64,000 bases of DNA from Paguma larvata (lineage: Eukaryota > Chordata > Mammalia > Carnivora > Viverridae): assembly GCA_030068075.1 (NCBI GenBank), contig CM057829.1, positions 79,233,132-79,297,131 on the forward strand, in the 5' to 3' direction. The notes beneath the pieces were generated by a model. That model ran no database searches and was not told the DNA's origin. It saw only the letters and a program-made list of their open reading frames with translations. Below are positions 14,901-29,900 of this stretch, piece after piece. The position numbers and the translations under genes were made by a program. The first letter of the stretch is position 1. The number at the start of each line of letters is the position of its first letter.

Positions 14901-17900
14901 CTGAAGACAGCTGCTCTGCCAAGGGCATCCCCTATTCCCAGGTGGTCACATCCAATGACTATTATAGAAGTCCAGCTGCGATTCAGGATGGTTCTGAAGG
15001 ATAATCCAACTTTTGGAACTCCTGAGAGGATCGACTACAGCTTCTGTTGATATTGTGTCACTGCTCAACTTCTGCTTAATCTTGCCCTCTTACTCCTTTC
15101 TCTTACCCAGGTGTAGATTACTCCCTAATAAACTTTACATACTAACATCCATAATCTTGGGCCTCCTGGGTAGCTCAGTTGGTTGAGCGTCCAACTCTTG
15201 ATTTTTTTTTTCGGTTCAGTTCATGATCCCAGGGTCGTAGGATCAAGCCCTGTGTCGGACTCCATGTTAAAGGAGGAGCCTGCTTGGGATTTTTTCTCTC
15301 TCCCTCTGCCCCTCTCCCCTGTGTACACGCTCTCTCTCTCTCTCTTTAAAAAACAAAAACAAAAAAACAACTAATATCATTAATCTTAGGGCCTACCATG
15401 CACAAAAATTCCTTTCCAAATATTCCCTTCTCCCAAACCTTCTACAACTTTCCTTTTTCATTCACATTTTGTCCTAAATTTTTCCCCTTTAAATAACCAG
15501 TCTCACTTTCCTTGCATACATGAATTGCTTCCCTTATCATTTCCAGTAACTCTGATTATATGTATTAGAATTCTTAACTCTTAGAAATCTTAAGTTTCTA
15601 GTGAAAACTAAGCAGTAACTAATTGTAACTGTTGTACTGGCATTCTTTAAATTGGTAAACTTATGACTACATTTAAGAATTTTTTAGAAATATATGCCTT
15701 ATCTCAGTGTAGCATAAATAATGTTTACTAATAAACCCAAATATCTTTAGTTTCTCTGTAACAGGAGGTGAAAAGCAAGATAAAACTATGTTTAGTAATT
15801 AATGTTTTCTTACCTGGAAACAACACAGATATTTAATTAATTTACTTAAAGTTTTAGGTCACCAAAGATTTTGAAAGCTACTTAAAAGTTTACCTACAAA
15901 CCTTTTTTTTTTTTAACATTTCTTTTTTTTCTTTCTTTTTTTTTTTTTTTTTTTTTTTTTGAGAGAGAGAGAGAGAGAGACACCAAGAGCATAACTGGGG
16001 GAGAGGCAGAGAGAGAGGGAGACAAAGAATTCGTAGCAGGCTCCAGGCTTTGAGCTATCAGCACGGAGCCCAACATGGGGCCCGAACTCATAGACCGTGA
16101 GATCATGACCAGAGCTGAAGTCAAATGCTTTACCAACTGAACCACCCAGGCACCCCAACCTATAAACCCTTTTATCTTATTTATATGTTTCTTTTTTCTT
16201 AATAGTTGTGATTAGATTACCCATAAAAACTTTAGAAGTCATTCTCTCAAGAACATGTATTTAAAAAAAATTTTTATATCAATTTATTTGACTGAAGTAA
16301 ATCCAAGCAGAATAAAAGTAATGCTGTTAATTCTAAAGACATGTCTAATAAATAACAATCTTAAATTAACAACCTTAAATTAGCTTTAATACCAAATATT
16401 TTTTCAGATCACACAAATTTAAAAAACTTAGGTTTCTAAATTTTAGAATGTCCAATGCTTACAAGCACTTGCGTTTAAACCAACTTGAATAGAACTCCTT
16501 TACAAATTAATTTTAGCAATACCATCCAACGGTGGAGAAAATATCTCATATTTACAACATACATGAACACATACAAATACACTAACAAGATGCAAACGAA
16601 ACCTTACAAAACAAATTCAATTGCAAAATGGTATTATAATTTATGGACTCATAAATTGGTCATTGTTATCTGGAGTCTAGTGAATATTATGACAAAGCAG
16701 TGTTGCAAAAAAGATCATCTTTTTCCTTTCGTAGTTTCATAACTAAACACTGCCCAATTTTGAAGAATATAACCCAAAGGGCTGCATTCAACAATCAAAC
16801 TGTCACTTCCCATTTTCCAATTAGAATGCAGCTGATTTTATCCAAAGATCCTCAAAGAAGCAGCAACAAACCAAATGAATGAAGCTCAGAGTATCTCTGT
16901 GAGCATTGGTTCCTCTCCTATAAGTCGGGGCTTCACCAACTGAACCAAATGGCTTCCTAGTTAACCTTTCCTAATCAAGCAAGGGAAGGATGCTAAGAGA
17001 GCCAAACCAAATGGGAGGAAGAAATAACCTCACCAAGACACGTCTGCCCAAACCAAAACCCATTTCCTGGCCACAAGAGCTAAATTAAACAGTGAGGGCT
17101 GGCAGCACCCAGTCAGAGCAAAGAGTGTCATCCTTAGGAAAAAGAGCCTAGGCAGCTGCTTAGACTTTTCACCAGATTCTTGTTGTCAGCTGGGGGCTCA
17201 TGAACCACTAGCAAAAAGCTCCTGGCTGGCTCACCAAATTTGTAACTAAACTCCAATTCATGCGCCCAACACACAGCAAAGCCATTTAAGATGTCAATTA
17301 TGTAGAAAGGAAAGAATTTACTTGAGAGATAGCCAAGGGGTGCCTGGCTGGTTGTCATAGGGCACACAACCCTTATCTCAGGGTTGTAGGTTTGTGCCCC
17401 ACTTTGCGTGTAGAGATTACTTAAAAATAAAATCTTAGAAAACAAAAACAAAAAAAGAGGCAGTCAAACAAGGAGCTGGGAGGGTAAGCCTCAAATCTGC
17501 CTTCCCGAAGGAAAAGCATCAGGGATGTTTAAAGGAAAACACTGCAACCTGGTTTATTAATCTATAGCTGTGCTTATTAGTTCCATTAACCCTCTGGCCA
17601 CTGGTTTCAATTCTGCTAATTAAGCCACAGCCTCATGGCCTCCCACTAGCAGTATGGGGCCTGTTCTTACCAGTTTCACTCTCTTTTCCATCCTTGTTGA
17701 CGGCCGACTTGTGTACATGCTGCATTAGTCTGAGGAGATCATGCCACCGTTTCTGCCTGTAACAGGTCTGAATGTGCCCTAAGAATGTAAAGTTTTGCTT
17801 CTTGGAAAATGTCTGGGCAAAGAGTTCTTCAAATGCCTCCCGTAAGGGCAGCCAGATAAGTTTATGGTCCACCGGTTTGTAACTGAAACAAAAGGTAAAT

Positions 17901-20900
17901 GTAATTCCCAAACTTCTGAAGCTACTAGAAATTAGAAATCATGTCTTAGAAAGTAGGAATAGGTCAAGATTACATTTAATCAAAATCAAACATAATATCA
18001 AAATACCTTAAAAATCTATGTTAAAGCTGTAGGGGTGCCTGGGTGGCTCAGTTGGTTGAGCATCCAGCTCTCGATTTTGGCTCAGGTCCTGATCCCAGGG
18101 TCATGGGACTGACCCCACATGGGGCTCTGCACCAAGCATGGAGCCTACTTGGGATTCTCTCTCCCTCTCCCTCTGCCCCTCTTCCCTGCTCATACTCTCA
18201 CTCTCTCTATATGTAACATAAAAATCTAAGTTAAAGTTTTAAATTAGAATCTGTTTTCTCCATTCTAAGTGTTTGAAGGGTCTATAGTGAAGGTAAACAC
18301 AGTATTATGAAAAGAATTAGAAATTCCTAGTTGGGCAGTGAAAGGCATGTCACTTATTTTACTGACATGTTTAAATAAACATCATGTATAGGACTTAATG
18401 ATAAACCATGTTTTATTGACTGCCCAAAAAGTTTTTAGAATATTTTAGAAGAAAATACTAACTTCTGAAGTTGATCAGCTTAAGAAAAATGAACACAGTT
18501 CATGCCTTCTCAATAGATGGGGGAGACTATTGCTCTCAAACAGATAAAAACTGGGAGAGAGGGGACAGCAATGAAACCTTAGACATTGCAATGGTCTGTG
18601 GCCCTCCAAAGCTCAACATTGTATTTCTTAGTATTTAGATTTTCTCTTATTCTTTAGCACTTCTCTGATTGGGGAACTAGGAAATTAGTTCAAATAAATT
18701 TTAATATCTGGGCAGACGGGTGGGAATGAACAGTCGAGAAACACAGCTGTAGCTAGAAGTTGCTCAAGCAGCACTAATTGTTCCTGGAAAACCTCAAATA
18801 TACAATTTTCCATATCCTAAGATAGTAAATACTATAATTCAAGTACAATGACATAAATTTTATTTCCAAGAAAAATAATTTGAGAACTGAAACAAAAACA
18901 AATATGATTTGCAACAATCAAGCATAATTAGAAAACTCATGGACACTATTTACTCATCGGACTGAGAGAGAGGAACCATGGATAATGCTGATACTGAGCG
19001 TCTATCAAAGAGTCTGAGTGCAGAGGGAAAAAGTATGAGACCCGCAAACTCATGTACACTTACCAGTAGGCACTAACATTCTCGTTAAGACATTTATGTA
19101 CTCCATCTATTCAACAAAAATTTACTGAGTACCTTAGGTGTTAGGCATTGAGTAAACAAGACGCACAAGGTCCTGCCCCAATTACAATGTAACAGAAGAA
19201 TAAAAAAGACATCTACTATAAAATATCAAGTAGTAGTTAAGTGGTATGAATATAGATAAAGGAAAGTGGGTGAAGAAGGCACTGGTAATTTAGATACGAT
19301 AGTCAGAAAGGCTTTGTTAAGATGAGAATTTATAGGCAACCCAAAGCAAGCAAGGAAAGGAGTTAGGCCAAGCATCTGTGGATGGCAAGGGATGCCACAG
19401 AAAACAGCAAGCACCCAGGAGCAACACAGAAAAGTGTGTGGCTGGAGCTCAGCAGCAGAGCCCAAGGAAGGAAATTATGTCAGAGAAGTACCAATGCTAG
19501 ATTATGAAGGGTCTGATAGGCCCAAAAAAGCCTTTGGAGTATACTCTAAATGGCCTGAGAAGTCAGTGCATGGATCTGAGACAGAGGGTAATGCGAGCTG
19601 ATTACACCTTAAAAGGATCATCAACTACTAAACAGAAGAGAGACGGTAGGCAAGGTAAGAGTGAAGCAAAGACGAGAGACCTATAAACTGGACCAACGCA
19701 AAAGATGACAAACACTAGGAATACTGAGAAATTAAACACAACACACATGTTATTTTAATAAAATTGCTAATCTTAAAGATGATAGTACTAATGGAATCCA
19801 AAGCTAACTGAGGCAGCTGCCTGGGTTCAGTATAGACTGCCTGGGTTCAAACACGAACCAGCCATTACCTTGAACTAGGTACTTAATCGCCGTATGCCTC
19901 AGTTCTCTGTTGTGTAAAATGGGGTAACAGTCTGTGCCTCATGGCTGTTAAAAAGGCCAAGTGAGTTAACACAGATAAAGGACCCCAAATAGAGCCTGGA
20001 ACATGACTGCAAGTAAGAATTAAGTGTTATAATTATTACACTGTTAACTGGCTCAAGTCTACTGAATTCATAAAAGAAATAGCTTAATACTACAAATCAG
20101 ATTAAAAGAAATGTTTGCTCATTTAAAGTGGAGCATAGTGGCTGAAACAGTTAAGTCAATATATTTCAAGTGATGAAAAAAATGAGTCAACATATATACC
20201 CTTCAGAAAAGAAAAAAAAGAATTGCAACACAAATACTGAATGGGAACCAGCCTGACACCTGGGAGAACATACACTGAGAGCACATACAAGAATTCCTTT
20301 GAAAATGGGTAAAAAGAAAACAGCTCTCCAAAATTGTAATCCGAGAGAGAAAGAACGTTAAACAGTACATGCTGAGTAACTGGAACGATAAGGAAACACT
20401 CTTCCTCGTTTTGGAGTTAGTATTCCAAGTTTATGAGCATGCACTTCTGCCCTGCTCTCTCCTCTGTGAAGATGCTTCTATGGGTGGCAATGAAAAGGAT
20501 GGGAGTTGGAGTCCTTTCCATTTTTTTTTAAGTGTATTTATTTATTTTTGAGAGAGACCGAGCAGGCACGTGCTTGTGCGTTGGGGAGGGGCAAAGAAAA
20601 ACAGAGAGAAAGAAACCCAAGCAGGCCCCATGCCACCAGGGCAGAGCTCAACAAAGAGCTCAATCCCACAAAACCTGAGATCATAACCTGAGCCAAAACC
20701 AAGAGTCTAAAGGACGCTTAACCCACTGAGCCACCCAGGTGTCCCTGGTGTCCTTTCCATTTCTATGGTATCTTTCATTTTCCTCCCATTTGTTTTCTTT
20801 CATTGACAACTTCTCCAAAGGTACTTCCCCTTCGCTATACAGTTGCTTCTCCCTCAGAGGTTGCCCTTCTCATTTCCCTTCCCCATAGTCAATGCAGTGA

Positions 20901-23900
20901 ACCCATGCCTTGGGTTTTGCCATTTAGTCCTAGATTTTTCTCTTTCTAGAATGATTTTACCTGCTTCTCTGTGTCCTCTAGTCTTCTTTATAGAGCCTCA
21001 TCATAAGCTCTTTCACTCCCAACTCTGTTGGAACTTGGTTTAGTTCTCTATTTACAGGTAATCTGAAGGTCTATGTTCTGCCTACCAGAAATACGCTTTG
21101 AAAAGAGTAACAGGGGAGGGGGGTACTGGGTGGCTCAGTTAAATGTCTGACCTTGGCTTAGGTTATGATCTCACAGGTTCATGGTTTCAAGCTTCAAGTC
21201 AGGCTCTCTGCTGTCACACAGAGTCTGCCTCAGATCCTCTGTCCTCCTCTCTCTCTGCCCCTCACCCAACTGCGGACATGCACATGTGCTCTCTCTCAAA
21301 AATAAACATAAAAAAAAGAGAAACAGGGGCACCTGGCTAGCTCAGTTGGTGGAGCGTGCAGCTCTTGATCTTGGGGTTATAATTCAAGCCCCACGTTGGG
21401 TAAAGAGATTATTTAAAAATAAAATCTTAAAAAAAAAGAAAACAAAACCAAAAACAAAAATGATTTAAAAATTAAATGAGGGAAGGATGCCTGGCTGACT
21501 CAGTCAGTAGAACATGCAATTTCTGACCTCAGGGTCGTGAGTTCAAGCCCCGCATTGGGCATGGAGCATACTTAAAAAAAAAAGCTGGAGGCACCTGGGT
21601 GCCTGGGTTGGTTGAACTCTTTGGCTCAGGTCATGATCTCTCGGTTCATGAGTTCAAGCTCCGTGTCAGGCTCTGCACTGCCAGCATGAAGCCTACTTGA
21701 AATTTTCACTTTTTGGCCCTCACTCATGCACATACACTCTCACACTCTCTCAAAAATACACATTAAAGAAAAACGTAAATGAAGTTAAAAGATATACCAA
21801 GTTAATACTAATCAAAAAACAGGGGGCATTAATTGAGGTGTCCCTCAATAATAATCTTTTAAAAACCAAGCTAAAGGATCCAGATTTGGGGCACCTGGGT
21901 GGCTCAGTTGGTTAAGCCTCTGACTCTTGACTTCAGCTCAGGTCATGATCTCACAGTTCAGGGGATGAAGCCCCAAGTCAGGCTCTGCAATGAGAACACA
22001 GAGCCTGCCAGAGAGTCTCTCTATCCTTCTGTCTCTGCCCCTCCCCCACCCTTGCTCTGTCTCTCTCTCAAAATAAATAAAGATTAAAAAAGAATAATAA
22101 TAAAGGATCCAGATTTGCAAACCAAACTAATTAGGTCTATAAATTTCTTATTTTTTACAATAGTATTTGATACGTGCAAAATATGTTTAACATTAAGTTA
22201 TAAAACAGATGAAACTAACCACACATCCCCAAAGTAAAAATATTACCCTTTCTCTATCCCATCTACCTGCCAACTCTCGAATTTTTTCTTTTTTTAGTTT
22301 GTATTTAATTTCTAGTTAGTTAACGTATATGGTAAAATTCGTTTCAGGAGCATCACTTACATAGAACACCTAGTGCTCATCATAACAAGTATCCTCCTTA
22401 ATACCCATCACCCGGGGTGCCTGGGTGGCTCAGTCGGTTGAGCGTCCAATTTCGGCTTAGGTCATGATCTCACGGTTCATGGGTTCAAGCCCCGCATCGG
22501 GCTCTGCGCTGACAGCTCAGAGCCTGGAGCCTGCTTCGGATTCTGTGTCTCCCTCTCTCTCTGCCCTTCCCCTGCTAACGCTCTGCTCTGTCTCTCTCTC
22601 TCAAAAATGAATAAACATTAAAAAAAAAAATACCCATCACCCATTTAACCCACCCTCCTACCCACCTCCCTCCATGAAGCTTCAGTTTGTTATCTATAGT
22701 TAAGAGTCTCTTATGGGTTGCTTCCCTTTTTTTTCTTTCCCCTCTGTTCATCTGTTTTGTTTCTTAATTGAATTTTATTTTCCACTCCTTTGCCTTTTTA
22801 AAGTCATTTTTATTCTTTCTTACATATAAAAATTCATAAGGGAGTCATCCATGCATCTACAATGTAATATATTAAATGATCTGTTTTACACCACTTTCCA
22901 GTAATACAAACATATAGGAAGGAAGGCATTATTTCCAACCATACAAAAACTGAAGCACGTATAAGTTTTCTTTTTGATAATTGATGCTAACCTAACAAGA
23001 AAAAATGAATATACATTTTTAGCAACTTAGCCCTAAAACAAAACTCCAGTTACCATATTCTGATTCCAATCTTTTTATATTATCGTTTGCATCACAGCAC
23101 ACAAATATGCACTTCTGTATTTATTAGTTTAAACAATTTTTTGTAACATTTATCTTTGAGAGACAGAGACTGAGCAAGGGAAGGGCAGAGAGAGAGGGAG
23201 ACACAGAATCCAAAGCAAGCTCCAGGCACCGAGCTGTCAGCACAGAGCCTGATGCAGGGCTCGAACCCACAGACGATGAGATCATGACCTGAGCTGAAGT
23301 CGGTCACTTAACTGACTGAGCCACGCAGGTGCCCCTGTACTTACTAAGTTTAAAACTACTGATAATGGGTAACATAACACTATAAATTCTTAGAGGAAAG
23401 AGACCTAGTCCATGTTCAGTTATTACAAGACTAGCCATTTGTGTAGGAATATGTAACAGAACATTCCTGAAGACAAATACAGATACAAAATAGAGAGAAA
23501 TACCTGGTAATATAACTATACCTAGTTAAGTAACAAATTATATTAGTAAGAACAAGTACCTCAATGAAGGAAAGAAGAGATTTAGTGTCAATTAACTGAA
23601 AGAAGTAAACTAAAAACAAGGTAGAAAGATCACTGGGGATAAAAATAAAAAAAATGAAAGTGGGGTAAGAAAGATAAACCTCAGCTAATGGATTTTGAAA
23701 CAGAATATATATTTAAAAGCGTTAAACATAATTAGTGATATGTATATAAGAGAATATAAATAATGAGTAAGAAAAGAAGGAAGCAGGATTCCAAAGTAGC
23801 ACTCTAACCACTATGGGGAGGGATATATGACAAAGGAAGAGTGAAACTAAAAACTGCTGTAATGTGGCCCTCAAAAAAAGAGCTACATGAAAAGCTTTCT

Positions 23901-26900
23901 GGCAGACACCATAAAGAACAAAAAGGACAATAAATTCTACTTCATGCCGTTTTTAAAGCAATTGTTTACAGTTAATGGGACAGATCCCAATATCACTCAA
24001 CTTAAGGTATGCCAAAAGCATCCATCAGTTTTATAGCCTTTGGCACAAACTAAAACTGTTCATGAACCTAACATATTCAAAAACACCAACAGGGAGGAAG
24101 GGCATTTTAATGACCACAGTGGAATCCAATGAGCAACAGTTAACCAAGCAGAGAGCTACCTAATGTTTCAAGGATAACTGAACTGCAGGAGAGACTCTAG
24201 CTCCAAGGCAGTGTGACTCCAGAACGTTCACTTTACATAAATGACAGTACACATAAATATTAATTACATACTTGTTTTTCCCCCTCTCCATTCCAGCATG
24301 ATCTTTGAGAGGAAGAATCTCAAGCATTCTTTAAAATTAAAAGAAACATCTATACATCCAAGAGGTCCTCAGTAAAGTCCAATAAATAACCTACTGGGGT
24401 AGGGGTAGGGGTGCAAGTCTTTGAACTTTTTTCTAAGGCTGATTTTGAGCTTTATAAGAAAATACTATTTGCTCCCTCAAGCAGTGAACACAAAATAACC
24501 AGAAAATACTTTTAAAACAAACTTACCCTCCAAGCAAGTCTGCAGTGTCACTTTGTTGATTCATATTGACAACCCTCAAACGGTGGCCTTTAAAAAGAAA
24601 GGGCAAAAGGGTCACTCTGAAAATTTCAAGACTGATTATATCCAGTGTGATCCTTAAAGATGGGTGGACATGGGCACATTTCCTCTGATCGTCTTATTTA
24701 ACTTTCAGGAATTTTAACCACTCGAAACTTTCACCTAACCCAGAGAGATATGCAAGAAGATTCACTGTACATTACTCCTCTAGCATTGGATAACTGAAAA
24801 CAACAAAAAATCCCTCAATAAGTAAATGTCTATAAATTAGGATTAAATAAACATCTAATATGGATTATGATCTAGAGGAGTAAGGCAGTTCTGTTTGTAA
24901 GGATATCCAATTTACTTATTAACTAAATGCAATATATGCGTTTATGATCCCATTTGTTTTACCACAAAACCAAACCTAAATGTTTATATATTTGCAGACC
25001 ATAGATGAGAACTGGAAACAGTTGGGACACCTGGGTGGCTCAGTCAGCTGAGTGTCCAACTCTTGGTTTCAGCTCAGGTCATGATCTCACGGTTGTGGAA
25101 TCCAGCCCCGCTTTGGGCTCTGCACTGACACCATGGAGCCTGTCTGGGATTCTCTCTCTGCCCAACCCCAGCTCTCACTCTCTTTCTAAATAAATAAATA
25201 AGCTTAAAAACAGATAAATAAACTGGAAAAAGATAATGCTAAGCTGTTAACAGTGGTTATTTCCAGTGGAAAAAATTTACATTACTTCCAAGGAAAAAAT
25301 TTCCAGAGGTTATTTCCAGGCAAAATGGAGTGGAGTGGTGGCACTTTTTAAACTCCAACATTTTTGGACATTTTATTTAAGGAAAAGAAAAAAAAAAAGG
25401 CAGTTAGTGTGAAATGTTTATTGTCTGGGGCAGAATGTTTCCCCTCTAAGTTACCTGTAATGTGAGCCAAGTACTGGACAGTAGAGGTTTTGCCAGTCCC
25501 AGTCTCTCCCACAAGCAATACCGGTTCCCCTTTGCTAACACACACTGCGAGCTGTTCAATAAGAACAGAGGATGGCCTTGTGGGAGCAAAAGTGAGCTTC
25601 TCCCTGGGAAGGGGAAAACAAGTAAGCAGTTAGAGAAAGAGACTATAAGTTCCTTTTAGTGTTGTTCTGAGGAACCAGATTTTCCAGACTCCACAAAAAT
25701 GAGAAGACAACTCACAGTAGCTGTCTTCATGCTATAAACAGATATCCTTACAATCTAGGAATCGCAGAATTCGTTCATTCTACGAACAGAGTATTTATAC
25801 ACCTGGTACTTTACTGGACTCTGGACAGTCAGAACACCCATAAGGTAAGACATGATCTGTGCTGGCTATGTCATCTTGGGCAAATTACTTAACCTCTCTT
25901 AGCCTTGGTTTCCTCAACTATAAAATTTGGATAAGAATTACTATTTGTAGTGGGTTGAATAACCTTCCCCCCAAATTCATGTCCACCCAGAACCTGTGAA
26001 TGTGACCTTATTTAGAAAGAGGGTCTTTGCAGATAAAACAAAGTTAAAATCCTACCATATTGGGTTTAAGGGTGAGCCTTAAATCCAATGACTGGTATTC
26101 CTTACAAAAAGAGAGACTTAGAAACACAAACACACACAAGATAGAAAATGACATGACATTGGAGACAGAGATGGGAGTGATGCAGCTACAGAGGCAAGGA
26201 ACACCAAAGACTGCTGGTAGCCATCAGAAGCCGGGAAGAGGCAAAAGCCTTCAGGGGAAGCGTGGTCCTGCCAACACCTTGATTTCAGACTTCTAGCCTC
26301 CAGAACTGTGAGAGAATAAATGTCTGTTGTTTTAGGCCACCAAGTTTATGATAATTTGTTATGCCAGCTGCAAGACACTAATTATTAATTCGTAAAATTA
26401 TTTTCACCACTACACGAGACAACATATATAAACCATTCAGCACAATGTTAGGTGCATAGTAAGTATTTAATAAATGGTAACCAGAACTCAGAATCATGCC
26501 AGCCTTCAAGGAATTTACAGAGTAACATTAGGACCTAGCCTAACTTCCAAGTGAGGCTTACTCTGCTAACTACACTACAATGAATAAAATCAAAGATCCA
26601 TCTTTGCTAGTCCCAAATCCCTAACAATCGCCCTCACCTCCTTCACCTATTGATATCTAATTTCACAGAATATACTTTGGGAAAGCACTGCTTCTTACCA
26701 TCCAGCACACTGGAGAGATCACCATTCACACACGTTTTGCTTGGAGACAAGGGGCTAGACTAACCCTCCTATCATGTTCCTTACGCCCCACAGTCTCAGA
26801 CTAGTTGAGAGCCTATTTACCTCTGTATGTGGACAGCCTCACTTTGTTTCCGTAGAAGGCGCACTCGACCCACTTGCACATCTAACTCATTGATAACAAT

Positions 26901-29900
26901 TTCCGGTTTATAAAGCTGACAGAAGAATTCAGCCTATGAGAGAGGACAGAGTAAAATTCTGTACAGTCTTTTTAAAAAAATTTACATACACTTCAAACAT
27001 TTCCTCACGCATGTGGCTTACTGTGCCCCTCTAATTAGCCCTTTTAACAAGCATTATCTTACTTCCAAGACAGGTGAGTTAGCTTTAATTATGTCTTTTT
27101 AAAAACTTTCTAAATTTCTGGGTTTTTTTAAAAACGCTGATCATGAATGTTTCCCTGTGATGGTATTTTTTATTCATTCAAATAAGCCCATATCTGCCTA
27201 TATCTAAAGTGAACACACTGACATATTCTAATAATAAATGAACAGAAAGTTCTACTCCTAAAATTTATGAAGAAAAACCCAAGTTATTTTTCTTCACTTA
27301 TGCTTTCCTCTGCTTTAGATTCGAACATAATGCAGGAAACAGTGATTTGAATAAACCATGGTACATCTGACCACAGTCAAAACACAGAGAAGCTGTGAGA
27401 GAGGCTCCAGGATTTCTACCCAAGAGCCATTCTCTCTTATCCTTGTTGCTAACCCTAAGAACCCAGATTCTGTTTAGATTTAGGGTAGGAATAGAAGAGG
27501 TAGCAAAGTGTTCAGTGTGCTCCAAAAATATATTTTTTGAAATAAAGCAAGAATGGTAAAATATTACAAATGTTAGCAATGAACCTAAGTACTATTCTTT
27601 GTACTATTCTGGTGCCCATTGGTACTATTCTTTTAAACTTTTCTAATGTTTGAAGATATTAATAATGAACAGGTGGAAAAAATCTAATTATGCCTAAAAC
27701 TATAGACGGAGGGGTTACTAAAACAATTCCTGTCCTGAATCATCCACAAGCTATAGAACATGCTCATTAAAACACTGGAGAAAATAAAGCATGCATGTGA
27801 TATCAGGTACAAAGCGGCTCACTTTAAAAATGTAGAACACCTGGAGAATTACTTATTTAGGAGACAGTGAGAGCTTTATGTCCATGAAAGGGAGCAAGGT
27901 AAGTAACAACTTTCAGAGGAGGTAGTTATTGCAAAGGAGCTGTTCTAGGTAAGGACCAGAGACCAGCATATAAAGTAAATATCCCAGCTTCCTTTCAAAA
28001 GAGAAGTAAAAATAGCACTACGTACCTTTTTCTTGGAAATGTTCAATTTGCTTCCAATGATTTCTGCCATTTTCAGTTTGCTTGTATGCTTAGAAAGCAT
28101 TGCTGTGAAACAGTCCAGAGCCTATTAAAATAACCAAGGTCAATGCCAATTGACGTTTTAAAATACTGTATTATATTAGTAACAGAGTGCCACTATCCTG
28201 GCCAGAAAACGGAAGAACATAAAACCCAGCAGGAACATTTCTACAAGAGTAAGGAGCACAGAAATAAAGTACCAGCCCTAGACTCAAGGACCTTATCATA
28301 AGAAAGACAAGACACAAACAAATATGAAGGCTTTACTATCAAAATACTGGTTAAATAGAAAAACATTTAAAAAGGCTCATTTTACAAATCTGACTCTCAA
28401 ACAGCAGAAGTAACACCAAAAGATTAATTTCTAGCTGTAAAGGAAAATTCTTGGTGCGCAATAAAAAAATCACATTGTCATTACCCTAATCGAGTACTCA
28501 ATCTCAGCAACTTCTAATAGGCCAACCAGATACGTGTCTCCTGATGTAATAAAATATAAAGCACATATTACCACCAAAAACAGATTCTACTCCAAAAAAG
28601 TCTGAATTTGAATACATCGAGCATTTGTTAAATTTCCCTTTACAGGAAAGATAAGAGATAAAATGACAATGGAAAGAATACTATGAGTGTGGCAAACAAA
28701 GAATACACTTGGTTCTGCCACCACCAAGTGTAAAATATCAATAAACTTATAGTAAGCATTTAAAAAGAGAGGGAATTTATCCAGGCCTTGTCCCTAGTAT
28801 CTGGCATAGAGCTTCAAAACCCTTGGAATCACCAAGAGTTAGAAGTGTCTTTTGTTATTCACTAGGGTCCCTTTGGACCATACTTGAGTTTATTAGGCTC
28901 AGCAAGGTGACTCTTGATGAGTTTAAGGGAGGGGTTGATCTGGCCAGAAAGACCCAGCACTCACTAGAGGGGTGTAACCTCTGGGGTGGGAAGAGGGACT
29001 AGAGATTGAGCTCCAGCATATGGCCAATGACAGACGACCCTAATAAAAGCCTTCAGTAGGTTAAGCTTCCAACTCTTGGTTTCTGCTCAGGTCCTGATGT
29101 CATAGTTCATGAGATAGAGTCCTGCACAGGGATCTGAGCTGACAGCAGGGAGCCTGCTTGGGAGTCTCTCTCTGCCTCTCCCCGACTCACAGTTCATCTC
29201 TCTGAATATAAATAATATTAAAAAAAAATACAGAACAACAACGCTGGACATCTAAAGTTCAGAAAAGCTTCTTGTTGGTGGACATATTGATGAACCAGGA
29301 AGGTCGCACCCCCTGACTCCACCAGAACAGAAGCACCTGTACTCAGGACCCTTGAACCTTTGCCCTTTTTGTCTCTTCCATTTGATTGTTCTTAAGTTAT
29401 ACCTTTTATAATAAAACTATTACTTTTACTGTAAGATTAATGTTTTCAATGAGTTCTGTGGGTTATTGATCATGAGATGGTTATGGGAACCCCTGAATTT
29501 ATAGTTGGTAGGTCACAAGTGAGGGTAGCCACAAAGACTTGCAGCTGGAGTGTAAAATGGGGGCAGTTTTCTGGAGGACTGAGCCCTCACCTGTAGGGTC
29601 TACCCTACCTCCAGGCAGTCAGTATCAGAATTGGACTGAATTGTAAAGACAGTCTCTTCAACAAGTGGTGCTGGGAAAACTGGACAGTGACATACAGAAA
29701 AATGAACCTGGACCATTTTCTTCTACCAAACACAAAAATAAACTCAAAATGGATGAAAGACCTAAATGTAAGAAAGGGAAACCATCAAAATCCTAGAGGA
29801 GAAAGCAGGCAAAAACCTCTTTGACCTCGGCTGCAGCAACTTTTACTCAACACACCTCCAGAGACTAGGGAAACAAAAGGAAAAATTAACTACTGGGACA

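Noticed and set aside
21114..22117. Regularly spaced similar units suggesting a CRISPR-like array
   Set aside because: The units are 100-200 bp SINEs with A-tails and TSDs in vertebrate DNA; no short palindromic repeats or uniform spacers.
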